Position numbers and translations under genes: made by a program. Source: Marisa cornuarietis (taxonomy: Eukaryota; Mollusca; Gastropoda; Architaenioglossa; Ampullariidae). From it: a stretch of 64,000 nucleotides of DNA. Of this stretch, positions 62,501-64,000 are shown piece after piece. Within the stretch, counting starts at the first letter, position 1. Each line of letters begins with the position of its first letter. A model generated the notes under the pieces. The model saw nothing but the letters and a program-made list of their open reading frames with translations, ran no database searches and was not told where the DNA came from. The stretch spans positions 124,001 to 188,000 of the forward strand of contig SMMW01000025.1 in assembly GCA_004794655.1 (NCBI GenBank). The letters run 5' to 3'.

Positions 62501-64000
62501 GAAGGCATGCTCTCCTGGTCTTTGTTGTTACATCTTTTAGATGTAAAATAGGAGATATGCTGATGGCATAAATGGTTTTCCATTTTCAGGTATAATACTT
62601 GGTGTGTTGCAACTTGTGTTTGAAAAAAGTATGTTTGTAAAATAAAAGTTTTCTGAATAGAGTTTTGATTTTATTTTTATTATGAACTTTATTCAAAAGT
62701 ACATGGAAAAGAACATTGTTGTTCTGCTGGTATGGTAAATGCTCTGCGTAACCAGCATTTAGTTATTCATTTTTTTAGTAAGATCTGTGAGGTATTGGAA
62801 ATTGTATCAGTTTTTAGGACTCAAAGGTAGTGGAGACATGCAGCTAACATAGCAGGGACATAGTGCTCTTTTCTTCAGTGCTTGCCATTGTGCAGAAACA
62901 TAAACAATTAACAGCTCTAATCATACCAAAGAAACTTTGCCAGTTAGGTATACAAACATAAAGGATTTGGCTCTAAGAGTTGAAGATCTCCTTACATCAA
63001 ACATTTTTCACTAAATCAGATTTATGAAACTTGACACTATGCCATTAGTTATTAAATACCAGTAACAGTTTTACATTCATGAACATACAAGGTAATTTAC
63101 TAAAGTAGAGGATAAGGTTAGGATAATAATACATGTACTTTGATGTTTACTTTAATGTCTTTGAACTCAGTTTTTAACTGAGGTAAGTGCTGATCAGAAG
63201 ACCCCCTTGCATTATTTGAATGAGAAACACTGTTTAATTATAATAGTGATTCTTATGATGTGTAATTCTTCTGTATCTTCATGGTTACAGATGTGGCTGG
63301 CAAAAGCCTGCCGACAGCTTGATAGTCTGGAAGAATTAAAGACAGGCACATGGTTTCGCCACATTCCAACTGACATTAACACATGGCTGCGCAGAGCACA
63401 TGACAAGCGCGCAAGCACAGCCCATCCTATAGAGTCTGACATATTTTCTCACATCTCCCATGACAAGAATATCTGGCTGCTTCATAAAGGAGAGGTAAAA
63501 GTCCTTAAAACTTTAAGGTGTTAACTTAGTGTACCCTTTTTAAAAGTAAATAAGCAGGCCATCTGACAGCAGATTTAGGGTGGGTCAACAAGACAGCTGT
63601 TAACTCTCTCCTTACCGATCGCCCTCATAGGGGAGATCACGTGATCACGTGATCTTCGCCTGAACCCGGTTCGGTTAGTAAAAGGCTAGCAAATTCCCGG
63701 TATTGAAATTTCGACCGGCAGCTTTGAAAATTTATATTTATTAATCTACAGTAAAGATAACCATCTGTAATACACCGTTTTAAAGAGCTTTTTTTAAAAC
63801 ATTCACTTGGTGTAAATTTTAAGATACATAGGTTTTGTATTTGAGTACTAAAATCAAATGAACTGTACGTGTTTTAGAACACTTGAACGTAAATTTCAGA
63901 AAATAACAAAAAATTTATTTACTCAATATATACAGACATTAAGTACCAAACAAACATATGTTTTATTAGAATATACATTAGAATTTAAATATTACGTACT
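59441..64000 (+). CDS. NCOA4: Nuclear receptor coactivator 4, 5' part (ferritin autophagy receptor), partial
   Basis: NCOA4 binds ferritin heavy chain and delivers ferritin to lysosomes (ferritinophagy), controlling iron release. Six phase-consistent exons are present. Exon 1 starts MMEEVKKRILELEEAI; exons 1-3 encode a coiled-coil ARA70-type N-terminus with RREVW-like, KEEVLHRQQARLNKALG and ELESLELKAEETP blocks that align with human LKEETLQQQAQQL and LGSLTLKPED, then ANHVSLRESILSYG matching human ADTITLRQTITTFG. Exons 4-6 carry the family's repeated Trp-Leu motifs (VEDWLQR, IQNWLSQ, LRQWLHK, MWLAK, INTWLRR, IWLLHK). The gene continues past the right edge; about 404 codons are in view against 614 in the human protein. 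Human NCOA4 needs Ile489 and Trp497 for ferritin binding; equivalents here may be among the F-x-H-I...WL repeats. Confidence 0.88.
60069..60298 (+). CDS. NCOA4: NCOA4 exon 2
   Basis: Begins IKSQIHTSISRHLESM after TTTACAG; coiled-coil core with VWLLGQVDTVVGVKEEV. Ends phase 2 before GTAAGC. Confidence 0.9.
60889..61144 (+). CDS. NCOA4: NCOA4 exon 3
   Basis: Completes ELESLELKAEETPHIAFRAN and SLRESILSYG, the end of the ARA70-type region, then a low-complexity Ser-rich tail. Acceptor CTGCAG, donor GT|GTAAGT, phase 0. Confidence 0.9.
61285..61537 (+). CDS. NCOA4: NCOA4 exon 4
   Basis: Begins ITVCMPKLSTRVEDWLQR; second Trp-Leu motif in SIQNWLSQIKHNP; ends with acidic DLEEEDDFEIVDHS and GQR in phase 1 before GTGAGT. 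Confidence 0.88.
61882..62203 (+). mobile_element. Non-LTR retrotransposon 3' end, copy 2 (in NCOA4 intron)
   Basis: Begins with a frame reading FKSALKTHLF, the pattern at the C-terminus of LINE reverse-transcriptase ORFs, and ends GAGTGTGAATATGCGCTATAAAAAT followed by an (ATT)n tail (62181-62203). Shares its 3' part with 29786-29956. Confidence 0.6.
62304..62476 (+). CDS. NCOA4: NCOA4 exon 5
   Basis: Starts DSSFQETPEDD; contains YFSHISHDLRQWLHKG and the start of the next unit, FFCHIPRDSS. Ends phase 0 before GTAAGT. Confidence 0.88.
62477..63290 (+). other. NCOA4 intron 5
   Basis: AT-rich, about 0.8 kb; I see nothing structured in it. Confidence 0.7.
63291..63494 (+). CDS. NCOA4: NCOA4 exon 6 (last in window)
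   Basis: Starts MWLAKACRQLDSL, completing the previous unit; then WFRHIPTDINTWLRRA and IFSHISHDKNIWLLHKGE. Ends phase 0 before GTAAAA. Further exons lie to the right. Confidence 0.88.
63495..64000 (+). other. NCOA4 intron 6 (partial)
   Basis: Runs off the window. Apart from the palindrome, I see only AT-rich DNA. Confidence 0.65.
63635..63654. repeat. Perfect 20-bp palindrome with two CACGTG boxes
   Basis: GATCACGTGATCACGTGATC in NCOA4 intron 6. CACGTG is the canonical E-box/CLEAR-type core bound by bHLH-zip factors such as MITF/TFE proteins. The flank (TTAACTCTCTCCTTACC at 63600-63616) hints at a TTAA-target element edge. Confidence 0.6.

Noticed and set aside
1..64000. CRISPR arrays, operons, phage or bacterial defence genes
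   Set aside because: Direct-repeat tracts are microsatellites; gene structure is fully eukaryotic.

Overview
The window reads as animal nuclear DNA, most likely from a lophotrochozoan and probably a gastropod mollusc (inference). The coding sequence is split into short exons with GT-AG introns and sits in AT-rich, repeat-laden DNA. The ankyrin exons look closest to invertebrate (Ank2-type) ankyrins as I remember them, and an NCOA4 homologue is present. No bacterial, phage or CRISPR features were seen.

Layout. (1) Positions 1 to about 35.2 kb, minus strand: the 5' two thirds of a canonical ankyrin gene. Seventeen exons between 362 and 13171 encode ANK repeats 1-21 in unbroken phase-0 order (691 codons). 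The last repeats, ZU5/UPA and death domain lie beyond the left edge. Upstream, in 22 kb of intron, four separate candidate first coding exons (about 18.0, 22.0, 27.0 and 35.1 kb) each carry an ATG and a phase-0 donor that can splice to the repeat-1 exon. One of them encodes an extreme histidine-rich N-terminus. A possible 31-codon optional cassette exon lies at 14.9 kb. (2) About 35.2-50.5 kb: a gene-poor stretch with a SINE, an interstitial telomere-like array, a long-spaced perfect inverted repeat, microsatellites and a mariner-like remnant. (3) 50.5-54.1 kb, minus strand: a complete eight-exon gene for a 315-residue protein with an N-myristoylation-type start, a calcineurin-B-like EF-hand region whose calcium ligands are degraded, and a C-terminal death domain. 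I know of no named family with this architecture, and it is the best candidate for something undescribed. (4) 54.1-59.4 kb: intergenic DNA with decayed DNA-transposon pieces and a possible LTR. (5) 59.4 kb to the right edge, plus strand: the first six coding exons of NCOA4, the ferritin-autophagy receptor, with a coiled-coil ARA70-type N-terminus and a series of repeated F-x-H-I ... W-L motifs; the 3' exons are off the window.

Mobile DNA can be dated by structure in several places. There are three copies of one tRNA-derived SINE, two with 10-13 bp target duplications; a hAT-type MITE with a perfect 8-bp duplication, plus a fragment of a second copy; a TTAA-flanked MITE-like element; mariner-like and hAT/ZMYM1-like transposase remnants; and a non-LTR retrotransposon tail. 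Apart from strand and order, nothing in the sequence ties the three genes into one pathway. All assignments are by eye, so splice sites are predictions from consensus, frame and homology.
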